Part shown: one piece after another, positions 7,898-18,662 of the stretch
Numbering within the stretch: position 1 is the stretch's first letter
Layout: each line of letters begins with the position of its first letter
From: Pseudomonadota bacterium
Lineage (GTDB): Bacteria; Pseudomonadota; Alphaproteobacteria; Rhizobiales; Xanthobacteraceae
DNA: 64,000 bases
Reading direction: 5' to 3'
NCBI GenBank assembly: GCA_023386635.1
Contig: JAEWJH010000027.1
Coordinates: forward strand, 24,701-88,700
Notes under the pieces: generated by a model
Told to the model about the DNA's origin: nothing
Seen by the model: only the letters and a program-made list of their open reading frames with translations
The model's database searches: none
Translations under genes and position numbers: made by a program

Positions 7898-8482
7898 TCA
7901 TTCGGACTGCGTCTTGACGCGGCCGAACAGCAGATGGTCCTGCCACACGCCGTTGATGCAGAGATATTCCTTGGCCAGCCCCTCGCGCGCGAAACCGGAC
8001 TTTTCGAGCAGCCGGATCGACGGCGTGTTGCGCGGGATGCACGCCGCCTCGACGCGGTGCAGCCGCAACTCGTCGTAGCAGAACGGCAGCACCGCCTGCA
8101 GCGCCGCGCTCATATAGCCCTGCCCGGCATGCGGCGCGCCCATCCAGTAGCCGAGCGTCCCCGCCTGCGCCACGCCGCGCCGCACATTGGCGACCGTCAG
8201 CCCGCCGAGCAGCACATCATCGACCGAACGAAACAGCAGGAAGGCATAAGCGAGATCGGCCCGCTGGTCGTCCGCATACCGGCGCAGGCGGCGGCGAAAC
8301 GCGCCGCGGGTGAGATCGTCAGCCGGCCAGGTCGGCTCCCACGGCGTGAGGAATTCGCGGCTCAGTGCCCGCAATTCCGCCCAGGCCGGATAGTCGCCCA
8401 TCAGCGGCGCGCGCAGCTTGACGCCCTCGCCCCAGATCACGGTCGACTGTTCGGTCGGATTGGCGGAGCGGAAGAACGCCAT
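7898..8482 (-). CDS. GNAT acetyltransferase, RimJ-like
   Basis: A 194-residue GCN5-related N-acetyltransferase of the RimJ/RimL branch, whose known members acetylate the N-terminal alanine of ribosomal proteins. The acetyl-CoA loop is seen in LGYWMGAPHAGQGYMSAALQ (a variant of the RGxGxG motif) and the closing strand-helix in RNTPSIRLLEKSGFAREGLAKEY. It lies 14 bases after the M16 peptidase gene on the same strand, an order often conserved at the end of the cox-thrC run in this group, so co-expression is likely. The substrate is not known. Confidence 0.87.
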   Translation of the reverse strand: MAFFRSANPTEQSTVIWGEGVKLRAPLMGDYPAWAELRALSREFLTPWEPTWPADDLTRGAFRRRLRRYADDQRADLAYAFLLFRSVDDVLLGGLTVANVRRGVAQAGTLGYWMGAPHAGQGYMSAALQAVLPFCYDELRLHRVEAACIPRNTPSIRLLEKSGFAREGLAKEYLCINGVWQDHLLFGRVKTQSE

Positions 8483-8496
8483 GTCCTGCTCAGGTT

Positions 8497-9768
8497 TTAC
8501 GCCGCGCGCTGGACCAGACTTTCCGCGATCGTCGCCGCGTTCTCAAGGCCCCGTCCGGGCCCGAGCGCGGACATGGCGATGCGGCCACGGCCAATCAGCG
8601 CGCGGCCGGCGGCGCGGGCGCGCTCCACCGTCACGGCGTCGACCTTGGCGATGATCTCGTCGAGCGGAATCGGCCGCCCGTGGATCAGCATCTGGCGGGC
8701 GAGCTGGCTCGCGCGCGCCTCCGAGCTTTCCAGCGCCATCAAGAGGCCGGCCTTCATCTGCGCCTTGACGCGCGCGACTTCCGCCTCGGTCAGCGTTTCG
8801 GTGGCGTCGGCGATCTCGGCGACGGAAACGCGCATCAGCTCCGGCACGTCGGCGGCATCGGTGCCGGCATAGAGCGCGAACAGTCCGGTATCGACATAAG
8901 GCATGTGGAAGGCCTGAATCGTGTAGCAGAGGCCGCGCTGCTCGCGCACTTGCTGGAACAGGCGCGAGGACATGCCGCCGCCGAGCGCACCGGTAAACAC
9001 CTGCAGCGCATGGATTTCAGGATCGCGCGCCGGAAGCCCTTCGAGCGCCACGGCGATATGCACCTGTTCGAGATCGCGGGCTTCGAGCCGCGTGCCGCCG
9101 CCGAACGATGCCGCATCGGGCTTCGGATTGCCCGGCCCGGCGAATGAGCCGAGCCGCTGCTCCGCCTCGTCGACGATCTGCTCATGGGTCACCGCGCCGG
9201 CGCCGACCACCACCATGTCCGGCGCGCGGTAATTGCGCGCGAGATAGCCCCGCAGCGCATCGCCATCGAACGATCGCACCGTTTCCGGCGTACCGAGGAT
9301 GGCGCGGCCGATCGGCTGACCGGGAAACGCGGTTTCCTGCAGCCGCTCGAATACGAGGTCATCCGGCGTGTCGCCGACCGCGCCGATCTCCTGCACGATC
9401 ACGCCCTGCTCGCGCGCCACCTCTTCCGGCACAAACGTCGGGTCGGTGAGGATATCGGACAGCACGTCGAGCGCCAGCGGCACGTCAGCCTTCAGGACAC
9501 GCGCGAAATAGCCGGTGCTCTCGACGCTGGTGGCGGCGTTAAGATCGCCACCGCCCGCCTCGATCTCCTCGGCGATCTGGCGCGCGCTGCGGCGCCTGGT
9601 GCCCTTGAACGCCATATGTTCGAGCATATGCGCGATGCCATGCTCGTGCGGCAGTTCATGGCGGCTCCCCGCACCGATCCAGACGCCAAGCGAGGCCGTG
9701 TGCAGATGCGGCATGTCGTCGGTGACGACCGTCAATCCGGACTTGAGCTTGGTGACGGCAACGGTCAT
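8497..9768 (-). CDS. M16 family zinc metallopeptidase (mitochondrial-processing-peptidase-like)
   Basis: A 423-residue peptidase of family M16B, the bacterial relatives of mitochondrial processing peptidase beta. The inverted zinc motif HxxEH is H47-E50-H51 in HGIAHMLEHMAFKGT, and the further acidic ligand region (EEVAREQGVIVQEIGAVGD) follows at the usual distance. The second, inactive-like half carries GGGMSSRLFQQVREQRGLCY. No signal peptide is seen, so it probably acts in the cytosol. I chose MTVAVTKLKSG at 9768 over an open frame reaching 9912 because the extra 48 residues are arginine-rich and lie inside thrC; the start also overlaps the thrC stop by four bases (ATGA). Confidence 0.92.
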   Translation of the reverse strand: MTVAVTKLKSGLTVVTDDMPHLHTASLGVWIGAGSRHELPHEHGIAHMLEHMAFKGTRRRSARQIAEEIEAGGGDLNAATSVESTGYFARVLKADVPLALDVLSDILTDPTFVPEEVAREQGVIVQEIGAVGDTPDDLVFERLQETAFPGQPIGRAILGTPETVRSFDGDALRGYLARNYRAPDMVVVGAGAVTHEQIVDEAEQRLGSFAGPGNPKPDAASFGGGTRLEARDLEQVHIAVALEGLPARDPEIHALQVFTGALGGGMSSRLFQQVREQRGLCYTIQAFHMPYVDTGLFALYAGTDAADVPELMRVSVAEIADATETLTEAEVARVKAQMKAGLLMALESSEARASQLARQMLIHGRPIPLDEIIAKVDAVTVERARAAGRALIGRGRIAMSALGPGRGLENAATIAESLVQRAA

Positions 9769-11180
9769 GCGGCGGCTCCTTCGCGGGCGGCGCGCGCGGC
9801 ACCGGTGACAAACTTTTCGACGGCGGCCTGATCGGCCGGCAGCACGGTCATGTTTTCCTGTGCCGCGTTGAGGCTCGACAACCAGTCCGGAAGAACGGGT
9901 CGCACGCCGCACGCCGCTTCCACCGCATCGGGGAATTTCGCCGGATGCGCGGTGGACAACACCACCATCGGTGTCGCGGCATCGCGCGGCTCCTTCTCGG
10001 CGACGGCGAGCGCGACCGCGGTATGCGGATCAGCGACATAACCGGTCTCGCGGCGCAGCGCGCGGATCGTCGCCGCGGTCTCGTCCTCGCTGGCGCGGCC
10101 GGCGGTGAAACCATCGCGGATGCGCGCGAGCGCCGGCGCGGCGATGGAGAAGCGGCGCGACTGGGTGAGCGAATTCATCAGCCCCCGCACCGCGCCGGCA
10201 TCGCGATCATAGGCGTCAAACAGCAGCCGCTCGAAATTCGACGATACTTGAATGTCCATCGACGGCGACGAGGTCGCAACCACGTCGCGCGGCTCGTAAT
10301 GGCCGGTGGCGATGGTGCGCGCCAGGATGTCGTTGACGTTGGTGGCGACGGTGAGACGGTCCACCGGCAGGCCCATCTGCTCGGCCACATAGCCGGCAAA
10401 CACGTCGCCGAAATTGCCGGTCGGCACCGTGAACGCAATCTTTCGATGCGGCGCGCCGAGCGCGACGGCGGCGGTGAAGTAATAGACGACCTGCGCGACG
10501 ATGCGCGCCCAGTTGATCGAGTTGACACCGGACAGCTTCACACGGTCGCGGAAGGCGTGATGGTTGAACATCGCCTTCACCAGCGCCTGGCAATCGTCGA
10601 ACGTGCCGTCGATGGCGAGCGCGTGAACGTTTTCGTCGGTTGCGGTGGTCATCATCCGGCGTTGCACGTCGGAGACGCGACCGTTCGGGAACAGCACGAT
10701 CACGTCGACCTGCGCCAGACCGCGGAACGCCTCGACCGCCGCACCGCCGGTGTCGCCCGAAGTGGCGACGACGATGGTGGTGCGCTCGCCGCGCGCACGC
10801 AGCGCATGGTCCATCAGCCGCGCGACGAGTTGCATGGCGAGGTCTTTGAACGCGAGCGTCGGGCCGTGAAACAGCTCGGCGATGAAGGTGTTGTTGCCGA
10901 CCTGCACGAGCGGCACCACCGCCGGATGGCGGAACGTGCCGTAAGCCTCACGCGCCATGCGGGCGAGATCGGCCTCCGGCAGCGCCGCGCCGACGAACGG
11001 GCGCAGCACTTCGACCGCGACCTCGGCATAGGGCTTGCCGGCGAAGCCGGCGATCTGCTCGGACGTGAGCCGCGGCCATGTCTCGGGCACATACAGGCCG
11101 CCGTCGCGGGCGAGCCCCGTCAGCATCACATCGATAAAATCGAGCACCGGGGCCTCGCCCCGAGTTGAAATATAACGCAT
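9765..11180 (-). CDS. thrC: Threonine synthase
   Basis: ThrC (471 residues) converts O-phosphohomoserine to threonine using pyridoxal phosphate. The cofactor lysine is K112 in FHGPTLAFKDLAMQ, the phosphate-binding loop is ATSGDTGGAAVEA, and GVNSINWARIVAQVVYYF is a signature of the long bacterial form. The N-terminus MRYISTRGEAPVLDF is the usual family start, so I used the ATG at 11180 rather than an upstream one at 11252. It lies 83 bases after SURF1 and is coupled by a four-base overlap to the M16 peptidase. Confidence 0.96.
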   Translation of the reverse strand: MRYISTRGEAPVLDFIDVMLTGLARDGGLYVPETWPRLTSEQIAGFAGKPYAEVAVEVLRPFVGAALPEADLARMAREAYGTFRHPAVVPLVQVGNNTFIAELFHGPTLAFKDLAMQLVARLMDHALRARGERTTIVVATSGDTGGAAVEAFRGLAQVDVIVLFPNGRVSDVQRRMMTTATDENVHALAIDGTFDDCQALVKAMFNHHAFRDRVKLSGVNSINWARIVAQVVYYFTAAVALGAPHRKIAFTVPTGNFGDVFAGYVAEQMGLPVDRLTVATNVNDILARTIATGHYEPRDVVATSSPSMDIQVSSNFERLLFDAYDRDAGAVRGLMNSLTQSRRFSIAAPALARIRDGFTAGRASEDETAATIRALRRETGYVADPHTAVALAVAEKEPRDAATPMVVLSTAHPAKFPDAVEAACGVRPVLPDWLSSLNAAQENMTVLPADQAAVEKFVTGAARAAREGAAA

Positions 11181-11263
11181 TGATTTCGCTTGGCTTTCTT
11201 CGCCAAAAGGCCGGTTTCGCCGCAGACTAATCGGTTGCGGGCGCAAGGACAAGGAAGCCGGAT

Positions 11264-12016
11264 TCAGCCCCGGAACCGGCGGATCATGAACGCCACATAG
11301 ACACCGACCAGCGTCAGCGCCAGACCGAACCAGGTGAGCGCATACTGCAGGTGGTTATCGGAGAGCTTGAGCACCGCGCGCGCAGCGCTCGGCAAGCCGC
11401 CCGGCGGCAGCGGGGATTCCATGTCGATGAAGAATGGCGCGACATTGCCCCACTTCTTTGCCGGACCGATCACCGACGGATCGCGCACATACCAGACATT
11501 GTTGGCCGGTTCGTCGTTCGGCGTGAAGGTGCCGCGCTCGTCCGGCCAGCGCAGCAGGCCGACGATATCGACCGGGCCACTCACCTGCCCTTCGCGCCGA
11601 GTTGCGGGATCCTTGCGCTCGAGCGGCACGAAGCCGCGATTGACGATCACGGTGCTGCCGCCCGGAAGCCGCGCCGGCGTGAAAACCCAGTAGCCCGCGC
11701 CCTTCACGTCCGGCCGCAGCGCCGAACCCGCCGTGTACACCAGCGCTTCCTGATCGTGCAGAAACTCCACCGGCACGGTGACGCGGCGATATTCCATTTG
11801 CTGCGGATCGAGCGTCGCCCATTGATCGCGCGGCGGCACACCGATGGTGGCCGGCGCCGCGATCCGCGCATCGAGCCGGGCGATCAGCGCCTCTTTCCAG
11901 GCTTTGCGTTCGAGCTGCCAGAGGCCAAGGCCGATCAGGATCGCCAGCGCGGCGAGCGCAAAGATGGTCGGCGTCAGCCAGCTGACGCGGCGTTCGCCGG
12001 GATAGCGCGTGTTCAT
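11264..12016 (-). CDS. SURF1 family cytochrome c oxidase biogenesis protein
   Basis: A 250-residue inner-membrane protein of the SURF1/Shy1 family, which helps insert heme a into subunit I of aa3 oxidase. It has an N-terminal transmembrane helix (LTPTIFALAALAILIGLGLWQLERKAWK, with the family GLWQL(E/Q)RxxWK signature), a periplasmic domain with the conserved NRGFVPL motif, and a C-terminal helix (HLQYALTWFGLALTLVGVYVAF). The start at 12016 overlaps the DUF983 stop by four bases (ATGA). Its place in the cox run fits its role. Confidence 0.93.
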   Translation of the reverse strand: MNTRYPGERRVSWLTPTIFALAALAILIGLGLWQLERKAWKEALIARLDARIAAPATIGVPPRDQWATLDPQQMEYRRVTVPVEFLHDQEALVYTAGSALRPDVKGAGYWVFTPARLPGGSTVIVNRGFVPLERKDPATRREGQVSGPVDIVGLLRWPDERGTFTPNDEPANNVWYVRDPSVIGPAKKWGNVAPFFIDMESPLPPGGLPSAARAVLKLSDNHLQYALTWFGLALTLVGVYVAFMIRRFRG

Positions 12017-12402
12017 TCGCTTTTGCCCATCAGCCGGCCCTCGGCCGCCTTGTGATGATATTGAAGCGCGATCAGCACGCCCTTGAGCGGCCGCAGCGGC
12101 GCCAGCGTGACGATCAGGATCAGCGGCAGCCACAGGACGATGTGAACCCAATAGGGCGGCGCATAGGCGAATTCGACACCGAGTGCGAGAAAGACCACGA
12201 GAAAACCGGCGAGCAGGATCACGAATACCGCAGGGCCATCGCCGGCGTCGGCGAAATCGTAAGCGAGCCCGCAGCGGCCGCAAGCCGGCTTGAGCGTCAG
12301 GAAGCCGGTGTAGAGCGCGCCCTCGCCACAGCGCGGACAGCGGCAGCGCAGGCCGCGCGTGATTGCAGTCTGCTGAGAGATATCCGGCGTCTGATCGGTC
12401 AT
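12013..12402 (-). CDS. DUF983 family membrane protein with zinc-ribbon-like N-terminus
   Basis: A 129-residue protein of the DUF983 family. The N-terminal part holds two CxxC pairs (CRCPRCGEGALYTGF and PACGRCGLAYDF) that look like a zinc ribbon; two transmembrane helices follow (AVFVILLAGFLVVFLALGVEF and VHIVLWLPLILIVTLAPL). The family is very often found beside ctaG, ctaE and surf1, so a part in oxidase assembly is inferred, not shown. I chose the ATG at 12402 because GAGG lies nine bases before it; the in-frame ATG at 12417 has no ribosome binding site. Confidence 0.85.
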   Translation of the reverse strand: MTDQTPDISQQTAITRGLRCRCPRCGEGALYTGFLTLKPACGRCGLAYDFADAGDGPAVFVILLAGFLVVFLALGVEFAYAPPYWVHIVLWLPLILIVTLAPLRPLKGVLIALQYHHKAAEGRLMGKSE

Positions 12403-12435
12403 GACAAGCGACCTCATCCGCAGTCTTGTTCAATG

Positions 12436-12466
12436 AAAAAAGGGCGGCGCGAAGGCCGCCCTTTTC
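12436..12466 (-). terminator. Hairpin terminator between ctaE and DUF983
   Basis: GGGCGGC (12442-12448) pairs with GCCGCCC (12455-12461), flanked by an A run on one side and T run on the other. Read on the minus strand it ends in six T residues, so it can end or attenuate the ctaC-to-ctaE transcript before DUF983-surf1-thrC. Confidence 0.75.
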
Positions 12467-12472
12467 CTAACT

Positions 12473-12512
12473 CGTCATTCCGGGGCGTGTTGAACACGCA
12501 AGCCCGAAATTC
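12473..12512. repeat. GTCATTCCGGGGC intergenic repeat fragment
   Basis: GTCATTCCGGGGCGTGTTGA followed by ACACGCAAGCCCGAAATTC forms an imperfect palindrome of the same class as the element at 24571-24676. It lies just 3' of ctaE. Confidence 0.5.
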
Positions 12513-12523
12513 AGCATCGCCGG

Positions 12524-13381
12524 TCAGTGGTGACCGCCGCCGGCAACCGGGCCGCCGTAGCCCCAGACATAGATCGCGGCGAACAGGAACAGCCAGACCA
12601 CGTCGACGAAGTGCCAGTACCAGGCGGCGAACTCGAAGCCGAGGTGCTGCTTCGGCGTAAAGTGGCCGGCGAGCGCGCGGAACAGGCAGACGATCAGGAA
12701 GATCGTGCCGATGATGACGTGCGCGCCGTGGAAGCCGGTCGCCATGAAGAAGGTGGCGCCGTAGATGTTGCCCTTGAAGGCGAAAGCGGCGTGCGAATAT
12801 TCGTAGGCCTGCACGCAGGTGAAGATCATGCCGAGCAGGATCGTCAGGATCAGGCCCCACTTCAGGCCCTTGCGGTCGCCCTCGAGCAGCGCATGGTGCG
12901 CCCAGGTGACCGTCGTGCCCGAGGTGAGCAGGATCAGCGTGTTGAGCAGCGGCAGATGCCACGGATCGAAGGTCTCGATGCCCTTCGGCGGCCAGACACC
13001 GCCGGTGAAGGCGATGCGCGACAGGTCATGCGGATCGGCCGGGAACAGCGCCGTGTTGAAATAGGCCCAGAACCAGGCGACGAAGAACATCACTTCCGAG
13101 GCGATGAACAGGATCATGCCGTAGCGGTGGTGGATCTGCACCACGCGGGTGTGGTCGCCCTTGAACTCCGCCTCGCGGATGACATCGCGCCACCAGCCGA
13201 CCATCGTGTAGAGCACCAGCAGCACGCCGGCGCCGAACACCAGCGGCGCCGCGGCATACAGATGATGCATCCAGGAGATCGCGCCGACCGCGAGCACGAA
13301 GGCCGCGACCGAGCCGACCACCGGCCACGGGCTGGGATCGACCAGGTGATAATCGTGGTGCTTTGCGTGCGCCTCAGCCAT
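12524..13381 (-). CDS. ctaE: Cytochrome c oxidase subunit III (aa3 type)
   Basis: Subunit III (285 residues) of the inner-membrane aa3 oxidase, with seven transmembrane helices. It binds lipid and keeps proton uptake into the D-channel of subunit I stable; it holds no redox centre. Family marks include the segment [17 protein letters not shown] with its conserved glutamate, [18 protein letters not shown], and the end [18 protein letters not shown]. The N-terminus [20 protein letters not shown] is typical of alphaproteobacteria. I used the ATG at 13381, which has GGAG seven bases before it; METTMAEA from 13393 is the alternative. Confidence 0.96.
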   Translation of the reverse strand: MAEAHAKHHDYHLVDPSPWPVVGSVAAFVLAVGAISWMHHLYAAAPLVFGAGVLLVLYTMVGWWRDVIREAEFKGDHTRVVQIHHRYGMILFIASEVMFFVAWFWAYFNTALFPADPHDLSRIAFTGGVWPPKGIETFDPWHLPLLNTLILLTSGTTVTWAHHALLEGDRKGLKWGLILTILLGMIFTCVQAYEYSHAAFAFKGNIYGATFFMATGFHGAHVIIGTIFLIVCLFRALAGHFTPKQHLGFEFAAWYWHFVDVVWLFLFAAIYVWGYGGPVAGGGHH

Positions 13382-13399
13382 CGTCGTCTCCATTGAATC

Positions 13400-14020
13400 C
13401 TAGATGCGTCCCGCCGGCTTGGGCGTCGCCGAAGAGGAAACCGTACTGGTGGCATCTGCCACCGGCCGCGCCTCGCGTTGCGGGAAGAATGTATAAGACA
13501 GCGTGATCGTGTTGAGACCATCGTGCTCTGCGTCCGCCGCGAGCTTCGGGTCGACGTAGAATACGACCGGCATCTCGCGCGTCTCGCCCGGCTTCATCGT
13601 CTGTTCGGTGAAGCAGAAGCAGTTGATCTTCTGGAAATAGATGCCGACCGTCGGCGGGGAAACGTTGTAGCCCGCCTGCGCGTAGGTTTCGCGCGCGCTC
13701 TGGTTGGTGACCTTGTAGAGCGCGGTGACGACCTCGCCGATCCGCACGGTCATCGACGTTTGTTCCGGCTCGAATTTCCACGGCAGGCCCGGCATCACGT
13801 TGCCGTCGAAACGGATGGTGACGGTGCGATCGAGCACCGAGCCCGCCGCCGGCGCGGTGTGCGCCACCTGCGTCGTGCCGCCGAAGCCGGTCGTCCGGCA
13901 GAACCAGTTGTACAGCGGAACGGCAGCGTAGGACGCCGCCACCATCAGGCCGACCACCGCGCCGCAGGACGCGGCGATGATCACATCGCGCTTCGTATTA
14001 CCCGACTTGGCGTTGCTCAT
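13400..14020 (-). CDS. ctaG: Cytochrome c oxidase assembly protein CtaG (Cox11 type)
   Basis: A 206-residue protein of the Cox11/CtaG family that delivers copper to the CuB site of subunit I. One N-terminal transmembrane helix ([25 protein letters not shown]) anchors a periplasmic immunoglobulin-like domain with the copper-binding pair C134-F-C136 in [14 protein letters not shown] third cysteine, C41 in [10 protein letters not shown], is the conserved one near the membrane. The start overlaps the preceding small gene by four bases (ATGA). Confidence 0.95.
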   Translation of the reverse strand: MSNAKSGNTKRDVIIAASCGAVVGLMVAASYAAVPLYNWFCRTTGFGGTTQVAHTAPAAGSVLDRTVTIRFDGNVMPGLPWKFEPEQTSMTVRIGEVVTALYKVTNQSARETYAQAGYNVSPPTVGIYFQKINCFCFTEQTMKPGETREMPVVFYVDPKLAADAEHDGLNTITLSYTFFPQREARPVADATSTVSSSATPKPAGRI

Positions 14021-14223
14021 ATCGGCCTCACCAGAACGCCCGGCCCCTTCACCAGCGTAACGATGTAGAACAGCACCACCAGCGCGACCAGCGCCAAGGC
14101 CAGCGCGATCGAGCGCGAACGGCGCGCGCGCTGCTGCTCCGGCGTCAGAACGATGCCGTTCTCGGTCTGGCCCTCGTCGCGCTTGGTTTCGCGATTGGCC
14201 TGTTGCTGTTCGTTGTTGTCCAT
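14017..14223 (-). CDS. Small membrane protein of the cox operon (CoxF-like)
   Basis: A 68-residue protein: a charged, glutamine-rich N-terminus ([19 protein letters not shown]), then the stretch [38 protein letters not shown] with one transmembrane helix. Genes of this size and layout occupy the ctaB-ctaG gap in many Rhizobiales cox operons and are sometimes labelled CoxF; the function is not known to me. Its stop overlaps the ctaG start, and its start lies 11 bases from the end of ctaB. Confidence 0.8.
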   Translation of the reverse strand: MDNNEQQQANRETKRDEGQTENGIVLTPEQQRARRSRSIALALALVALVVLFYIVTLVKGPGVLVRPI

Positions 14224-14234
14224 CACCAGAACCG

Positions 14235-15209
14235 TCACACCGCCACCCAGGACAGCACGCCGCCGAAGCCACGTTCCACCAGCAGCACCGCGAACAGCAG
14301 GAACAGGTAGAGGATCGAGAAGGCGAACATGTTGCGGCAGGCGGTGTAGGCCGGCGCACGCTCGCGCCAGATCTGCCAGGCGATCAGCAGCATGATCGCG
14401 CCGGTCGCGATCGACACCGCCGCGTAGACCGGACCGGCGAAACCGAGGAACCACGGCGAAACGCCGAGCGGTGCCAGCAAGATTGTGTAGAGCAGAATCT
14501 GGCGGCGCGTTTCGCGCTCGCCCGCGACCACCGGCAGCATCGGGATGCCGGCGCGCGCATAGTCGTCGGACTTGTAGAGCGCCAGCGCCCAGAAGTGCGG
14601 CGGCGTCCAGAAGAAGATGATCAGGAACAGCACCACCGGCTCGAACGACAGGCTGCCGGTAACGGCGGCCCAGCCGATCATCGGCGGGAACGCGCCGGCG
14701 GCGCCACCGATGACGATGTTCTGCGGTGTCGAGCGCTTCAGCCACACCGTATAGACGACGGCATAGAAGAAGATCGTGAAGGCGAGCAGCGCGGCCGAGG
14801 GGACGTTGACCAGAAGGCCGAGCACCACCACCGAGCCGATCGACAGTGTGAGACCAAAGGCGAGCGCCTCGCCCGGCTGGATGCGGCCTGCCGGGATCGG
14901 ACGACGCGCGGTGCGCGTCATCTTCGCGTCGACATCGGCCTCGTACCACATGTTCAGCGCACCGGCGGCGCCGGCACCGACGGCGATGCAAAGCAGCGCC
15001 GTGAAGCCGATCACCGGATGCACATGTCCGGGCGCCACCGCGAGGCCGACCAGCGCGGTGAAGATGACGAGCGACATCACCCGCGGCTTGAGCAGCGCGA
15101 GATAATCGCCGCCGCTGGCCAGACTGGGCTGAGCAAGTCGCGACGAAACATGCGCCGCCGAGGCCCCGGAGGGTCCGCGCAGATCGGCGCCGTCGCTGAC
15201 GAGTGACAT
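14235..15209 (-). CDS. ctaB: Protoheme IX farnesyltransferase (heme O synthase)
   Basis: CtaB (about 324 residues) adds a farnesyl group to heme b to make heme O, the precursor of the heme a of this oxidase. It is an inner-membrane UbiA-type prenyltransferase with about nine helices. The first prenyl-diphosphate site is the [15 protein letters not shown] loop (NxxxDxxxD) and the second is [16 protein letters not shown]. The ATG at 15209 is preferred; a GTG three bases earlier is possible. It lies between ctaD and the small CoxF-like gene. Confidence 0.95.
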   Translation of the reverse strand: MSLVSDGADLRGPSGASAAHVSSRLAQPSLASGGDYLALLKPRVMSLVIFTALVGLAVAPGHVHPVIGFTALLCIAVGAGAAGALNMWYEADVDAKMTRTARRPIPAGRIQPGEALAFGLTLSIGSVVVLGLLVNVPSAALLAFTIFFYAVVYTVWLKRSTPQNIVIGGAAGAFPPMIGWAAVTGSLSFEPVVLFLIIFFWTPPHFWALALYKSDDYARAGIPMLPVVAGERETRRQILLYTILLAPLGVSPWFLGFAGPVYAAVSIATGAIMLLIAWQIWRERAPAYTACRNMFAFSILYLFLLFAVLLVERGFGGVLSWVAV

Positions 15210-15243
15210 CACAGGTCCCGGATCACAGAGGGTGTCGCTGCCG

Positions 15244-16887
<1,644 letters not shown>

Positions 16888-17724
16888 TTATTCGGAAGCA
16901 GCAAGCGACGCCGTCTTTTGCGGAGCCTCGGTGCTCGCATACTTCTTCTTCGCCTGTTCAAGCCAGGCGTTGTATTCGCCGTCGTTCACGACCCGCACGG
17001 CGATCGGCATGAAGGCGTGGTCCTTGCCGCACAATTCCGAGCACTGGCCGTAATACATGCCCTCGCGGGTGGCCTTGAACCAGGTCTCGTTGAGGCGGCC
17101 GGGGATTGCGTCGATCTTGATGCCGAAAGACGGCACCGCGAAGGCGTGGATCACGTCGGCGCCGGTGGTGAGAACGCGCACCACCTTGTTGACCGGCACG
17201 ACGACCTCGTTGTCGACTGACAGGAGGCGCGGCTGGCCCGGCTTGAGATCCTTCTCGGCGACCATCAGCGAGTCGAACTCGAACTTGGCGTCCGGGTAGC
17301 TGTAGGTCCAGAACCACTGCTTGCCGGTCGCCTTGATGGTGACGTCGGCGGCCGGCACGTTGAGCTGCAGGAACAGCAGCCGGAACGAAGGCACCGCCAC
17401 CGCCGTGAGGATCAGCACCGGAACGACGGTCCAGATCACCTCGATGAAGGTATTATGGGTGGTGCGCGAGGGCACCGGATTGGCCTTGGCGTTGAACTTG
17501 ACCAGCACAACGATCAGCAACACCAGCACGAACAGCACGATCGCCGCGATCAGCCACAGCAGGTAATCGTGGAACCAGATGATGTCGGTCATCACCGGGC
17601 TGGCCGAGTTCTGAAGCCCGAGCTGCCACGGCGTGGGCTGGCCATATTCGGCAAATGCCGCCCCACCCGCCAAAATCGTCGAAATCGCGACCGAGAGACC
17701 GATCAACCGCTTGAACAACCGCAT
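16888..17724 (-). CDS. ctaC: Cytochrome c oxidase subunit II (CuA-containing)
   Basis: Subunit II (278 residues) accepts electrons from cytochrome c. A signal peptide (to about residue 25, FAEYGQP) and two transmembrane helices precede the periplasmic cupredoxin domain. CuA ligands are H193, C228, E230, C232, H236 and M239 in GQCSELCGKDHAFM, and the aromatic patch KQWFWTYSYPD is the electron entry. There is no C-terminal cytochrome c domain. I chose MRLFKRLIGLS at 17724; the longer frame lacks a signal-like start. It is the first gene of the cox run. Confidence 0.97.
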   Translation of the reverse strand: MRLFKRLIGLSVAISTILAGGAAFAEYGQPTPWQLGLQNSASPVMTDIIWFHDYLLWLIAAIVLFVLVLLIVVLVKFNAKANPVPSRTTHNTFIEVIWTVVPVLILTAVAVPSFRLLFLQLNVPAADVTIKATGKQWFWTYSYPDAKFEFDSLMVAEKDLKPGQPRLLSVDNEVVVPVNKVVRVLTTGADVIHAFAVPSFGIKIDAIPGRLNETWFKATREGMYYGQCSELCGKDHAFMPIAVRVVNDGEYNAWLEQAKKKYASTEAPQKTASLAASE

Positions 17725-18142
17725 TGTCGTGTTCGCTCCATAGAATCCGGCCGAAGCTCTTTCGGCCGGCCCCAGCGTCCCGCACGTTTCAGTGTACGGT
17801 TCAGCGCCGCTGACACGCAGGGCCACGGGCGTGGCGATGAGCGGGACATGCGGCGGGACAGGGGGAATCCCGGTTTCTCAAACCATAATTCCAGCCGTGC
17901 CGCAATGCACCTTGTTATGGGTCTAATGCGGCGGAAGGTCTTGTTTGTGGACACCGCGGCAAGCCGCCGGCGCCAGGGCCGCGAAAGCCCGCCGGGGCGG
18001 CTTCTGCACCGAAAGGCGAACCTCCAGCCCCGCGGTCGCCTTATTTACAGTGAAATTGCGGGAAGCCCTGCTTGCTTGACATGCTTGCCATGCCATGGCC
18101 CAAACGGGCGTCGCAGCGGGGCGACGCAGATTCGGACGGCTG
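17725..18142. other. Divergent intergenic region between ctaC and the IalB gene
   Basis: No gene is supported in these 418 bases. The promoters for the leftward cox operon and the rightward IalB-hydratase-tldD group must lie here. A TTGACA at 18076-18081 is a possible -35 box for the rightward group, but I find no good -10 at the right distance. GGCCGAAGCTCTTTCGGCC near 17747-17765 is a palindrome close to the ctaC start. Confidence 0.4.
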
Positions 18143-18661
18143 ATGCGTATTATCCCCTTTATTCAGCGCCTCTTCACGCTGGCGCCCCTCCTGCTCCTTG
18201 CAGTCGCGGCACTCCCCGCCTCCGCCCTGGCGCAGGGTGCGGTTCGCTCCGTGCATCAGGAATGGCAGATCCGCTGCGATACGCCGCCCGGAGCGCAGGC
18301 CGAACAGTGCGCGCTGATGCAGACCGTGGTCGACGAGACCCGCGCCAACGTCTCCCTGACCGTCCTGGTGCTCAAAACCGCCGACCACAAGAGCACCATG
18401 CTGCGGGTGGTTGCGCCGCTGAGCGTGCTGCTGCCGAGCGGGCTCGGGCTCAAAATCGACAATAAAGATGTCGGCCGGGCCGGCTTCGTGCGCTGCTTGC
18501 CGAACGGCTGCATCGCCGAGGTGATCATGGACGATAACCTGATCAAGCAGATGCGCACCGGCACCACCGCGACCTTCATCATCTTCCAGACCCCGGAAGA
18601 AGGCATCGGCTTCCCGCTCAGCCTCAAGGGCTTCGGCGAGGGCTTCGACAAGCTGCCATAA
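18143..18661 (+). CDS. Invasion-associated locus B (IalB) family protein
   Basis: A 172-residue secreted protein of the IalB family, named after a Bartonella protein linked to red-cell invasion but common in free-living Rhizobiales. It has a signal peptide (LAPLLLLAVAALPASALAQ) and then the family's beta-sandwich with the paired cysteines WQIRCDTPP...EQCALMQ and GFVRCLPNGCIAEV. The function outside pathogens is not known. I chose the ATG at 18143 because the signal peptide begins there; the frame is open from 18095. Its stop is one base from the next start, so the two are probably coupled. Confidence 0.87.
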   Translation: MRIIPFIQRLFTLAPLLLLAVAALPASALAQGAVRSVHQEWQIRCDTPPGAQAEQCALMQTVVDETRANVSLTVLVLKTADHKSTMLRVVAPLSVLLPSGLGLKIDNKDVGRAGFVRCLPNGCIAEVIMDDNLIKQMRTGTTATFIIFQTPEEGIGFPLSLKGFGEGFDKLP

Positions 18662-18662
18662 C